Shown here: positions 34,565-45,654 of the stretch, one piece after another | Position numbering within the stretch: the first letter of the stretch is position 1 | Layout of the letters: every line of letters starts with the position of its first letter | Assembly (NCBI GenBank): GCA_004431415.1 | Contig: QPMI01000104.1 | Span: 248,001-312,000 of the forward strand | Source of the DNA: Cyanophora paradoxa | Lineage: Eukaryota; Glaucocystophyceae; Cyanophorales; Cyanophoraceae | Direction of reading: 5' to 3' | Length of the DNA stretch: 64,000 nucleotides | The notes under the pieces: generated by a model | Seen by the model: the letters and a program-made list of their open reading frames with translations, nothing else | What the model was told of the DNA's origin: nothing | Databases searched by the model: none | Translations under genes and position numbers: made by a program

Positions 34565-37500
34565 GGGCAGCGACGGCCTCGCGGCGAGCGTGGAGGGCAT
34601 CGGAGGAGGCGGCAGCGGCCTGCGCAGCGGCAACCGCTGAGCGAGACGCCGAGAGCGGGCAGGGTGGGGCGGCGCCGGCGGGCCGACCTCGGCCCGGGCG
34701 GCCTCGGCGGCCTTCTCCGCCTGCGCCAGCCGCTTCCGCATCCCTCCGCCTCCGCCACCGCCTGCGCGGCGCTGTCAGAGGCCGGCGCGCGAAGGGACGG
34801 CAGCGGCGCACGGCTGCGAGGTCGGAGCGGGCGCGCGCCGCCTCCTCCCGCGCCTCCCGCGCCCCCCGCTCCGCGCTCTCCGACTCGATCCGCGCCACCT
34901 GTACCCCATCGGAAAGGGCGAGGGGGATGAAGCGCAGGGGGGTACCTCGGCATCGGAGGCGAGGCGAGACTGGGCGGCGGAGGAGGCGCGGAGGGCCACC
35001 GAGAGCCGCGCCGCCTCTGCCCGCGCCTGTACCCCGCGCCCGCCGGCTCGGCGGGAGAAGGGGAGGGGGAAAGGGGTACTGCACCGCTTCGAGGTCGGCC
35101 CGGAGCCGCGCCAGCTCCTCCCCTGTACCCCTCCTCAGAGCGGCGGGGGTGGGGATGGCAGGGGACGGGAGGGCGGGTACCGGCGAGGGGATCGACTCCC
35201 GGCCGAGGTACATCGGAGTGGTCGGGCCCCGGAGCCGCCACCGGAGCCCGGTACGAGCCCATCAGCTACGGACCGGTTCAAAAGTTGCACATAGGAGGGG
35301 CGTGGCGGGCGGAGTGCGGGCCTGATCCAAGGATACGTCGGCGTCGATGCTCTCTGTACCCCCCGCTGCCCCCGCCGCCCCGCGAGCCCGCGCCGCCCGC
35401 TCGAACAGCGCGTCCGCCTCCTGCCCCCTCCCAAGCGAGTAAAGGACTGGCGGTCGCCGCGTCAGTAAAGACTCAGAGCGGCTCGGGCCGGCGCCGGGGC
35501 GGACCGCGGGCGAGGGACTCGGCGACGGGCGCGCAGGAGGGGTGATCGGGCCCCGCCGCCGCCTCCTGCATCCCCAGCGCACGCTGTACGAGCCGCTCAG
35601 CTCGTCTGGCTCAGGTGAGCGCGGGCAAGAGAGGCGTACCCGGAGCAAGGGCGCGGCCTCCGCCGCGCGCCCCTGCTCGGCCAGCGTCGCCCCGAGGGCG
35701 GCCAGCGCCGAGACCAAACGGGGCCCCTCGGGAGCCGAACCTCCGTCCAGCACCTCCAACGCCCTCTGCGGCGCGGCGTGAGGGGGGTACTCCGAAAGAT
35801 TGTTGGGCTCAGGGGTACCCTGAAGAGGGCCTCGGCTTCGGAGAAGTCGCCCCGGTGGAAGTAGACCTCGCCCAGGCCGCAGGCGCAGCTCACCTGAGGA
35901 TCCTTTCGTTAGGGGCGCGCGCAAGGGCCGCGGGCGCTAGGGCGGGGGGGTACGGACCTGCGCGGCGCGGAGCTCCTCGGGACGCTCCTCGGAGGGGGCC
36001 GCGTCGAGGGCGGCCAGCGCGCGCTGCGGGGCCGTGAGCAGATCGGCGGGCGAAAGGGAGGGGGGTACGGCGGCCTCGCCTTCAGCAGCGCCTCGGCGGC
36101 GGCGTCGTTGCCCTGCGGCTGTAGGTGACGGCGAGGGCGCAGCAGGTCCCGATGGCGAGGGGGCTCAGCCGAACGCGGCCTCCTGCACCGCCAGCGCCCG
36201 CTGCGGATCGAGCGCAAGGTAAGATCTTAGGATGCTTCAAGAATGAATAATAGAATGCGGGCGCGCCTCTAGGAGGGCCTCCGCCTCGTCGTGGAGGCCG
36301 CGGCCAGCGCACGCGTCCGCCAGCCTCTGCAGGCTGCGCGCGGCGTGAGGGGAGGGGGGTGAGGGAAAGGGAGGGCGGGCGAGGCCGCGCCTGAAGGCGG
36401 TGCGTGGGTGCTGCGGCCCGTACTCCGCCTCGCTCGCAGCCAGCGCGCGCTGCGGCACGCAGCGCACATGAGCCGCTGCTAAGTTTCAGTGAGGCGGTGA
36501 GCGAGCGGCGCACTCGGAAGAGGGCCTCGGCCCTCGCCAGGTCGCCCCGCTGCATGCACTCCTGGCCCGCTGCGAAGGAGGTCGGCCAGCTGAGCGAGAC
36601 GGCAGAGAGGACGGGGCGCGGCCCGGCGGCCCGGCGGAGGCGCGCGGACCCGCTCGAGCTCGGCGCGGGCGGTCTCGGGTCCCACGGGCGTCGCCTCCTC
36701 CTCCAAAGGCGAGGCCGCCCGCCTTCCTCGCGGCGGGGGCCCTCCGGGCGGCTCGCGAGCTCCTCCAGCGCGCTCGCCAGCTGCCCGGTCGGGGTTCAGA
36801 AGAGGCTGCGGGGCACACGACAGAGTTCTCAACCGCACCTGCTCAGAGAACGACGCGCCGGAGCGCGGGACGGGGCCACGGGCGCCCCCGCGGCGCGGCG
36901 GGGGGTACGGGGCCGGAGGAGCCCGGGGCCGCGGCGCGGCCCGCCCGGAGCCGAGCGCGGGGCGGCCCTCGAGGGGACGCGGGGGAAACCACAGCGGCGG
37001 CGGCGCCGGCTGCCGAGGCGGAGGCGGCGGAGGCGGCGCCGGCGGCGCGGCGTCCCCAGGTCCCGGGCTTGCTCCCGCCGCCGCCGAAGACGCGGCGCGC
37101 ACCCGCGAGAGGGGCGACATCGGCGCCTGTGGAGCCTCTGGTGGCTCCGAGGAGGTGGAAGTGGAGGGGGGGGGCGGGGGCGAGGGCGCTGGGGAGGATG
37201 CCGGCGGCGCCGGCGAGGGAGCCGGAGAAGGAGGCGCGGCTGGCGGGGCCAGCGGATGCCCGAGAGGCCCACCTGGCGGGAGGCGGAGTCAGAGCCGATA
37301 AGAATATAAACCAGAGCTATGGGCTTTCGACCCTTTCCAGCTCAATGGCTGTACATGTATGTATAGCTAGCGCGCAGGCGGCCTTACCGAGTAGACCTCC
37401 TCGATGAAGGAGATCGCCTGCGACTGCCTGCGACGCCCCCACCCCCGTGCTCAGATGAGATCTGAGCCGGGCCGGGGCGGCCCGGACGCACCGGTAGGCC

Positions 37501-37880
37501 CGCCCCCGACGGCGAAGTGCTGGCTGGAGGCGGGCGCGGGGAGGGAGACCAGGGCCGCCTGGGAGCGGCGCGAGGGCGCGCCCCGCGCCTGCAGCGCCTG
37601 CCGAGTGCTCCCCCGGGCCCGTCTTTATGCACATCTCAACTGTAGGGCCGCCCGAGGCTCAGGGGCCAGGGCCCCTTGGAGGGGCAGGGGGCTCAGCGGG
37701 GGTGGAGGGAGCGTGCCGAAGGACGGGGCCGCTTCTGACCTGACCGCGGGCCGCCCCCTCGGCAGCTGATGGGCCGCAACGATCGCGGGTACCGCATCGA
37801 GGCCCCCGAATCCGTCGCCGACAACCGCGAGGTCTGCCCGCGCGCCCGCCCCCGTGGCCGAGGCTGACGCCGCGCTGCTG
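34084..37880 (-). CDS. TPR / coiled-coil / RING protein gene, copy C
   Basis: Exon content matches copy B. The RING exon is intact here: CLAC-x11-CRH-x3-CGEC-x8-CPLC, then a short tail and TAG at 34084. Upstream exons carry several one-base losses in homopolymers relative to B (for example around 34676, 36110, 36170, 36900, 37085 and 37250), which break the TPR and N-terminal frames on paper. Because the losses are almost all run contractions, I annotate this as a probable functional gene with consensus errors, not as a pseudogene. Confidence 0.6.
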
Positions 37881-38262
37881 GGCCGGGCCGGGCCGGGCCG
37901 GGCTAGGCTGGGATGGGCCGGGCTGGCTTGGCAAGGGCTAGCGGCTAGCTGCAGGGGGAACAGACGCCACCCGCGCCGCCTCCGAGGCCCGCCTGGGAAA
38001 TCTAAATCAAACCGCCTCCGTCGGCGCCGATTGCAACCGCGCCGCGGCAGACCTTCTTCCGCCCTCCTGCCGCACCCCATGGCCACCCCTCAACCCTCCG
38101 TCCACGGGCCACAGGCTCACAGCCCTCTCTACCCTCATGGCTCTACCCTCACGGCTCCGGATCCTGTCGGACGTGGTATCGCAGAGCAAATATATACTCA
38201 ATCCAGTTCAGCTATCGTATTCAAGCGATTGAACTCTAGTACTGGACCTAGGCTAAACGGCG

Positions 38263-41200
38263 ATGTCGGTGGTGTATGCCTCGAGCTCGGTGTCGGCAAT
38301 CATCTGCAGGAATAAAATAAGGCAATTATTGCAAGCCGTGAGCGCGAGCTCACCAAAACCTCGGCGTCCACCTCTTCATCTATCTCCACGCAAACGGTAT
38401 CGATGCCAATTGCAACGTCGGCCTGAGCATCGATATCGATATCCTCGTCATCGACATACTGCGAGACAAGAATCCGCAAGCGAGATATGTGCATATTTGA
38501 ATCGACCGACTTGGGAAACAAATTCGCACACCGGTACCTTCAGTTCGGCCTCATCCACCAGTGCAACGGCATCGTCAAGCTGAGCAAATGTGCCTTCGTG
38601 CGCATGGAGATTTACGTGGTGAGTTTTTCGGATTCAATATTCGCGCATACACTCGATCTTTGAAGTTCGTGCTTACAATCGAGCTTGTTCGTGTATCCAG
38701 GAACAGTATTGCAATCGAGGCGGAGATTGGTCGACCTGCCTGGAGGCATCACTTCGAGAGACCTCAAAAGTAACAATTTTAATGCGAAGAGCAAGCCGAA
38801 TCTAACGCACGCGGCTTGCCCAAACTTCGACCTCGCTGAAGTTAATGTACTGATCGGTCCCTGCCGAATTCGAATCCGCTCAGTGGAAGATCGCCAAGTA
38901 CTGGTACTAGTTGAAATCGGCGTCGACGTCTAGCTCCGGTTTAAACACAACCGCCACACGCACCAGCTGACGACGTTTTCGTGATCGAACGGCGTCCCTG
39001 TCCGTATCGAATTCGAACAGAATTAAATTCGAAGTGTGTGAGTTTCTTCGAGCTCGACGTCATTGATCGTAAAATTAAAGCGGAATCCGAAATCCGAAAT
39101 CCGAAATCGCATGGAGGTCACTAGAGGTCAAAAAGTTAAGCGCACCGACAGTCCCCGACGACGGAAGCACGTGCTTTGTCAAGTTCGTGACAGTGGAATC
39201 GAACACGGGGCTGGCAATCGTTGGAGACGTGTAGACCTGCATCCGCCGAGCTCATGATCAGCTCGACTGGAATATATATAACAGCTGGAACAGAGTTCTT
39301 GCACCACTTTGCCATCATTCAAACCTGTCAGTTCGAAGTCAATGCGAACTCGACGTGAGCTTATAATTCCAATTAAGAGATCGAAGAGCGGAAAGACTCT
39401 CGATCGACGTTCGGACGCGAATGCAAATGCGCTTGCCTCGTAAACGATGTTCTTGAATCGGGTCCCAGCGTTACCTGCGTTGTCTCAAAATAAGTCCTGT
39501 GCGTGATTAGAAGAACGTCATTCCTGCACGTACCTGAGCGCTGCGCAATGCAAAATGCGGGCGAGCGTCATGATCAGTTGCACAAACATTGAATTCGAAC
39601 TTCTAAGCTTCTTGATTGATTTAACATCGCGCACGTTGTAAACGTCAATTTGTCCGACGTGTAGTCTTTCTGCAGTGCAAAGGGTCAGGCTTTATTCGAA
39701 CGCGGGGATGAAAACCGAAGTATTCGAAATGTGCGCTTACGCCAAGGTTGATGGTGATGGCAGGCTTCATATCGGAATCTGATGAATGATATCCGCGAGC
39801 ACTGCCAAAGTCCCAGACTTTCCTTTTCCATCTGTGCGCGTGCATCGCAAGCAGATCGCACTGCAACATAAGTTCACTCGCAAATATTGATATCATGCGC
39901 ACCGGTGGCCAGCGTACTGGGGTAGTCGGAGGTATCTGACGATAGGAAGGGATGCGCGTTCGGTCAAACAAATGTGCGCGTGCATTGGAGACCGTTGACG
40001 AAAGGAGCACATTGAGAGGTCGCATTTGTCGAAGCCCCAGAGCAACGTTCTCCAACCAGCGGACCTGCCGTTCCGATCGCGGCACGGTGAGTCAAGATCC
40101 GGATCCGGCAACGCGCACCGGCTCAAGGGACGATAATTGGCAATCGCACTTCATGGCGTTCACGTGGGTGTCCCATACCCAGACTGGCCTGCAACACTGG
40201 CTCAAATGCGATTGCGACCCTAGACAAATCAAAGGAATTGAAAACAGTCGAGCGCACGCGGCCTTGCCCCAAACTTCGACCTCGCCGAGGTTCAATATCT
40301 GATCGGTGCCTGCCGAATCCGCTCAATGCAAGATGGCAAAGTTGAACATATAGGCGTCGACAACTGCGGATAAAAACACAATACCGCCCCACGCACCAGC
40401 TGATGATGTTTTCGTAATTCGAACGGTGTCCCCTGTCCGTATGCGATTCGAACGAATTCCGAAATCGTATGGAGGTCACTAGAGGTCAAAAAGTTAAGCG
40501 CACCGACAGTCCCCGACGACGGAAGCACGTGCTTTGTCAAGTTCGTGACAGTGGCATCGTATGCCGGGCTGGCAATCGTTGGAGACGTGTAGACCTGCAT
40601 CCGCCCGAGCTCATGATCAGCTCGACTAGAATATATATAACATGTACAGCTGGAACAGAGTTCTCGCACCACTTTGCCATCATTCAAAACCTGTCAGTTC
40701 GAAGTCAATGCGAACTCGACGTGAGCTTATAATTCCAATTAAGAGATCGAAGAGCGGAAAGACTCTCGATCGACGTTCGGACGCGAATGCAAATGCGCTT
40801 GCCTCGTAAACAATGTTCTTGTATCGGGTCCCGAGGTTTTCTGCGTTGTCTCAAAATCATGCATGATATATAAGCAGAACGTCATTCCTGCACGTACCGT
40901 CCGTGCGCTGCGCAATGCAAAGTACAGGCGAGCGTCAGTTACACAAACACACAACTCTAGAGCTTCATTATTAATTTCAAGAGCGGGCACGTTGTAAACG
41001 TCGATTTCTCCGACAAGTAGTCTTTCTGCAGTGCAAATGAACAGGCCTTATAAATACGCCAGCGCAGGGAGGAAAAGGAAGATTTGAAACATGCACTTAC
41101 GCCAAGGTTAATGGAGATGACAGGCTTGCTGTCGGCGCCTGATGAATGATATCCATTGACTTTGGAGAAGTTCCCCTCCTTTCTTGTCCATCTGCGCAAG

Positions 41201-42000
41201 CGTGTCGCACCATGGCCAGTGGCACTGCAATGGCAAGGTCACTCGCGAAGATTGATATCGCGCGCACCGGTGGCCAGTTTGCTGGAATAGGCGGAGGTAT
41301 CTGGCGATAACAGAGGAACACGCGTACGCGTTTGGTCAGAGAAACTGTGCGTTGGAGAGCATTGTCGAAAGGAGCACATTCAGAGGTTGCAGTTGTCGAA
41401 GCCGCCAAAGCAACGTTCTCCCAGCCAGCGGACCTGCCGTTCCGATCGCGGCACGGTGAGGTTAGATCCGGATCCGGCAACGCCAGCATAAATATAAGGG
41501 ACGATGAATCGTACTTCATGGAGTTCACGTGGGGTGTCCAGGCGTCTGCGCCCGCGATCGGCGCCGCGGCCGTCGATGTCGACGTCTGGAGCACCTCGCA
41601 ACCATATCCATGCCTTCAGACTCCGTGAAACGCCAGGATTTAGCTCCAACAGGCGTGCAAGCGTTTGTTGCTTTCGCTATGTGTTGGCCATATTCGTCCC
41701 GAAAGGATCTTTCAACACTCCGTGTCCCCATTAAGAAGGGCGGTCCCGTGCAGTCGCGTTGGCAAGCAGGTAAACTCTGTGGCGCGAACGGCGTCATGCA
41801 TATGATCGTGATCAGCACGTACCAGCGCTCGAGCTTCATCGCAAAGCGCGCACTGCCGCCCATGATGACCTCAATCGAATCGGTTCTCGTTCGCGCAACA
41901 GCAGCAAGGATCCAGAAGACCCTGCCACAGTGCGCAGGGCCGTCGGTCGTCTATAGCAAGCACCAAAGTATGTATCCGCGGCGATTCCGCGCCCTCACCT
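38263..42000 (-). CDS. Secreted lectin gene, copy C, two F5/8 C-type domains
   Basis: Same two-domain layout as copy B. ENVALAASTTATSECAPF and the N-terminal region lie at 41594-41860; LNLGEVEVWGKAACARL is near 40290; the second domain follows at 40085-38830; the acidic tail is at about 38300-38520. Single-base losses (about 38520, 39655, 39715, 39870, 40040, 41193, 41610, 41700 and 41745-41766) interrupt frames that are open in B. An in-frame Met with a hydrophobic stretch (WYVLITIICMTPFAP) at about 41863-41780 looks like a signal peptide, but splicing could remove it. Confidence 0.58.
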
Positions 42001-42288
42001 AGGCCTAGGCCTTAAGAGATTGAACTTCGAACTTTGAAGTGAACAACCACAAACTTGCAAGTTGAAAGGCAAGAGCGACTCCGAGAACTCTGTCTCCGAC
42101 TCGGCGAGCTTGACTCAGGCTCGAGGCTCCGAAGAGCCCAGGCTAGCCGGCCCCCACCTCCGGGGCCGTGGCCCCACGGCCCTAGGAGCCGCGGCTAGCC
42201 GGCGGCGGCCTATTGGCAATACTAGCTATACCGTGTAACACAAAAATATGGCTGACAGATTTATGTCGTTATAGACTTCTAGTACGGT

Positions 42289-42610
42289 GTGCTACGACCT
42301 CCCGGATTTCCGGGTTCGGTTCCTGCTGTTTCCGCTTCGTTGTACTTCGAATCCCCGTGATTCCCGATACCGTGACTTGTATCCTCGTTGTGTACTACGA
42401 GTGGGTACGCCTACCGTAGATCTTTAAAAAAAAATACCGCGCTTTAGCGCAGTGGTACAAGGTCGTGCTACGACCTCCCGGATTTCCGGGTTCGGTTCCT
42501 GCTGTTTCCGCATCGTTGTACTTCGAATCCCCGTGATTCCCGATACCGTAACTTGTATCCTCGTTGTGTACTACGAGTGGGTACGCCCGCCGTAGATCTT
42601 TAAAAAAAAA
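42289..42610 (+). mobile_element. Dimeric tRNA-derived SINE
   Basis: A 322-bp insertion absent from units A and B, flanked by TAGTACGGT (42280-42288 and 42611-42619). It consists of a 5'-truncated monomer and a nearly full monomer, each ending CTTT plus nine A (42426-42434 and 42602-42610). The second monomer carries a Pol III A box, TAGCGCAGTGGTA (42445-42457), and a B box, GGTTCGGTTCC (42489-42499), at tRNA spacing. It also has an anticodon-arm-like stem AGGTC/GACCT with loop GTGCTAC. The tRNA-unrelated part contains a second TTCGAATCCCC motif. Confidence 0.85.
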
Positions 42611-42619
42611 TAGTACGGT

Positions 42620-42930
42620 TATACAACTTGACCCTTCTCTTGGTGGAATATGACGGTACCAAATTATGTCGTAATGAAAATTTCAGGCTTGTCGTCACTG
42701 ACTCGTCAGTGACTCAGTGTATGGGGCGGTAAATTGTATGGGGTACCACTGAGAGTGCCCTACTTTGACGGTCTCAAATTATGTCGTTATTTCACGTCCG
42801 AAGCGACATAATTTGGTACCGACATAGTAAAGGTTTTTTTTGAGAGACAACCGTGGGGCGGCTCGCTGTGGGCCTGTGGCGCCGCGCCAAGTTCGTTCGG
42901 CGCCGGACGTCTGGTGGCCGCCCCAAAAAT
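42620..42930. other. Unit C spacer between two insertions, no gene
   Basis: Duplicate of the spacer segment following the SINE target site in unit B (from about 30594). It carries the GGTACCAAATTATGTCG inverted-repeat family. Confidence 0.6.
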
Positions 42931-42946
42931 TACCGCCCCATACAAG

Positions 42947-44119
42947 CGATTCCCTCGGGGGGGTACGGGGTTGCGAGGGCCGCCTCTGGCGGCGCCCTTG
43001 TGCGCCCCGCGGGGGACAGTGCGTAGCAGCTTCGTCTTCTACAGCCTGCTGGCGTTCCGGCAAGCCCGGGATCATCGCGCCCGCTGGCAGCTAGCGCAAT
43101 CTCGGGAAGGATCGACAGCCGCGCCTGGCGGGTCCGGGGCCGATCTGGGCTCGTCCTGGATCGTACGCCGTGCGCGTAAGGACGCCCCGGGCGCGGCGGA
43201 TCCCCCGAGTGCGCGCAGGTTGCTCTTCGGACGCACCATCCAACAGCGCCCGGCAAAGTAGAAGGCCGCAGAGGCGGAGCGAGTAGGACCATTCCTTCCG
43301 CCAGATGACGCCGGCCTCTCGATGACCGGCGGCCGCCGAGGTTCCGCCGCGCGGGGGTCCTCCTGTGCGTCTCCTCCGGCGCCGGGACTCTCCTCTCTGC
43401 TCCGCTCTCGGGTCCTCGTCCTCCGGCGGCCCGCGTCTCTCTCCTGCGGGCACCCGGGGGCGCCCGCCGGCGGGTCGGCGACGGTGGAGCCTCGCCGCGG
43501 CCGCGCTGCGATCGTGGGCAGGTGTCTGGCGGCGGCGGACTGGTTCTCACGCACTGGTGGCGGGAGCTCGAGGAGGAGGAACCGCGGCGCGAGGTGGCGG
43601 CTCGCCTCTGGCAAACCGCTCCAGCGGCGGCCCCGCGCGGGTCGCCGTGGGCGGAGTTGGGGGCGCCGCGCGCCACCCGCAGTCGCCCCCCTTTCTCTTT
43701 CTCTCGTCCTATAGCTAGATATAGAAGTAGGAGTAGGCGACGCGCGCGACGCTACGTTTCTTTCTTTCTCGTCGCCTATCTCTGAGGTTGGGTTCCTTCG
43801 CAGATCCTTTCCTGCTTCCTTGACATGCCTCGTAGGGATATGCCTCGTGCATCCTGGAATATAGGCTAATATGTACTGAGGTGTACGTGGGCAGGCTATG
43901 GCTATCCCCAAAAACCTTGCTCCCCGCAGTACATAGGTCTGTTTTTCAGGACCTTTTATGAGGATGGGCCCATGGGCAGCTGTCTTGCTATTCTCTACTT
44001 GTTAGTGAGGCAGACTGGTAAACTTCGGTTTTGGGTAGATCCGACTTGTCTACTTTCGGAAGGGTCCGGTAGATTGATGTGGTAGTGCCGTCAATATACC
44101 GTCATTTTTGCAAAAAAAA
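42947..44119 (+). mobile_element. 1.17-kb retroposed insertion with poly(A) tail and 16-bp target duplication
   Basis: Absent from units A and B. The target TACCGCCCCATACAAG occurs at 42931-42946 and again at 44120-44135, and the insert ends in eight A (44112-44119). This is the footprint of target-primed reverse transcription on the plus strand. The 5' two thirds are GC-rich with frames of moderate coding appearance (for example GGLVLTHWWRELEEEEPRRE, 43531-43590). The last 400 bp are AT-richer, like a 3' UTR. No reverse transcriptase is visible, so it may be a processed pseudogene, a truncated LINE or a long SINE-like element. Confidence 0.8.
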
Positions 44120-44135
44120 TACCGCCCCATACAAG

Positions 44136-45148
44136 CCTTAAAATTTCATAGCAACATAATTTGGGAGCGTCATATTTCACGCACGGGAGTCCAGGCTTTA
44201 TAAACGACATCTCAGATGGCGTCCGACCGTCGGACGGTCACGGTCATATTTAAGTGTTACTGTCACAGTGTGTTACTAAGCTACACGGTCACCGGGTAGC
44301 CGGCGCCGGCCCCCAACTAGGGCTGGGCACAGTCCGACTTTTCCCCCACCGGGTCGGTGGGCCCGCTGACTGTTACCCACCGGTGGCGGTCGGTGGAGGT
44401 GGGGGTACGTGCTACAGTGCGTGAAAATTGACAAGAAATACGCTAAATTCTGCACAGCTTCAAGGCGCTACGCGCCTACTCTGTTCCCAACTGTCTAAAG
44501 CAATTGCAAGTGCTTTGGGGCGAGTTCCGAAAGTTCAAGCCAGTTGTGGGGGAGGCCGGGGTGGTTGATGCTCAGAAGGGGTACGGGATATCGCGATCGA
44601 TGGCGTCAGCTCCCTTGGGCTCCGTCGGATTGAAGAGCACAGGAGCGCAGGAGAGCAGGAAGATGAACTAAGCAGGACTTTCCTGACCTGGGTGCACGGA
44701 ATATGTAACTTTCGCGCGCGAGAATATGAAATTTTCGCGAGCCTACCCCCCCTAGAAATTTTATTTGTATGGTACCGGGCGTTGTATGGCGGTGGGCCAG
44801 ATTTTCCACCCGGTCGGTCGGTGGGAGGCCGCCACTGCCACCGGCCGCCACCGGCCCAGCCCTACGGGCCCCAACCTGGCCGGGCGCCGCGGCCGGCTGG
44901 CCCCAGCCCGGCCGCCCCACGCCGTCGACGTCCACGCCGTGACGCCGTGACGGTGACGGGCCACGGGCCACCGGCCAGTACTAGCCCAGTAGTAGCTAGG
45001 GTTACCGTCTGACGGTAATGTCGGTCCCCCAGGCTCCGACATCGACAATGTCGAATGTCAGGTGGATTTCGGTGCGATCCGACAGAGGGGGGGGGTAGGG
45101 GTCGTCTCCGCCGGCAGAATGCGCCATAAATTATAAATTAAGGCTTCT
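44136..45148. other. End of unit C spacer, no gene
   Basis: Matches the unit B spacer from about 30934 to 31945, including the first 150 bp of the MITE-like element, then stops. Confidence 0.6.
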
Positions 45149-45640
45149 GGTGCTCCAGGAAGTCCCTCCTCAGATCGGCGGGGCAAGGAGGGAGAGGGGG
45201 TCCAAAAGGGGGGTACCGGCGAGGGAATCGACCCCTGGCCGGGGTACGCCGGAGTTGTCGGGTCCCGGGGCCGCGACCGGGGCCCGGTACGAGCCCATCA
45301 GCTGCGGATCGGTTCAGAGGGGGAAAGAGGAAAGGCGGGGCGGGCGGCTTGCGCGCCTGGTCCAGGGATACGTCGGCGTCGATGCTCTCTGTACCCACCG
45401 CCGCCCCCGCCCCCCCCGCGGCCCCGCCCGCTCGCTCGAACAGCGCGTCCGCCTCCTCCGCCCTCCCCAGCGAGTACAGGACTGCCGGCGACCGAGTCAG
45501 CGGAAGGGGGCGGAGCCTCTGAGCGGCTCGGGCCGGCGCCGGGGCGGACCGCGGGCGAGGGACTCAGCGACGGGCGCGACCCCCGCGGCCCCCGCGGCCC
45601 CGCCCGCCCGGGCCGCCCGCTCGAACGAGGCGCAGTCGGC
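45149..45640 (-). pseudogene. Fragment of a fourth TPR-RING copy
   Basis: Same orientation as the full copies and closest to copy A (for example TCGACCCCTGGCCGGGGTAC, also at about 11089). It covers the TESIDADVSLDQ region and the EADALFERAARA TPR helix, but lacks both the RING and most of the TPR array. It marks the right-hand breakpoint of the tandem array and abuts the aldo-keto reductase gene. Confidence 0.75.
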
Positions 45641-45654
45641 GCAGCGGTTCGGAC

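Larger units (their letters stand above)
34075..45148. repeat. Tandem segmental duplication, unit C (truncated)
   Basis: Third copy. It follows unit B closely but stops abruptly inside the MITE-like element at about 45148 (after GGTGCTCCAGGAAGT), where the sequence jumps into a TPR-RING fragment. It carries two insertions absent from A and B. From about 34.4 to 41.8 kb many C, G and A runs are one base shorter than in B. Confidence 0.9.
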
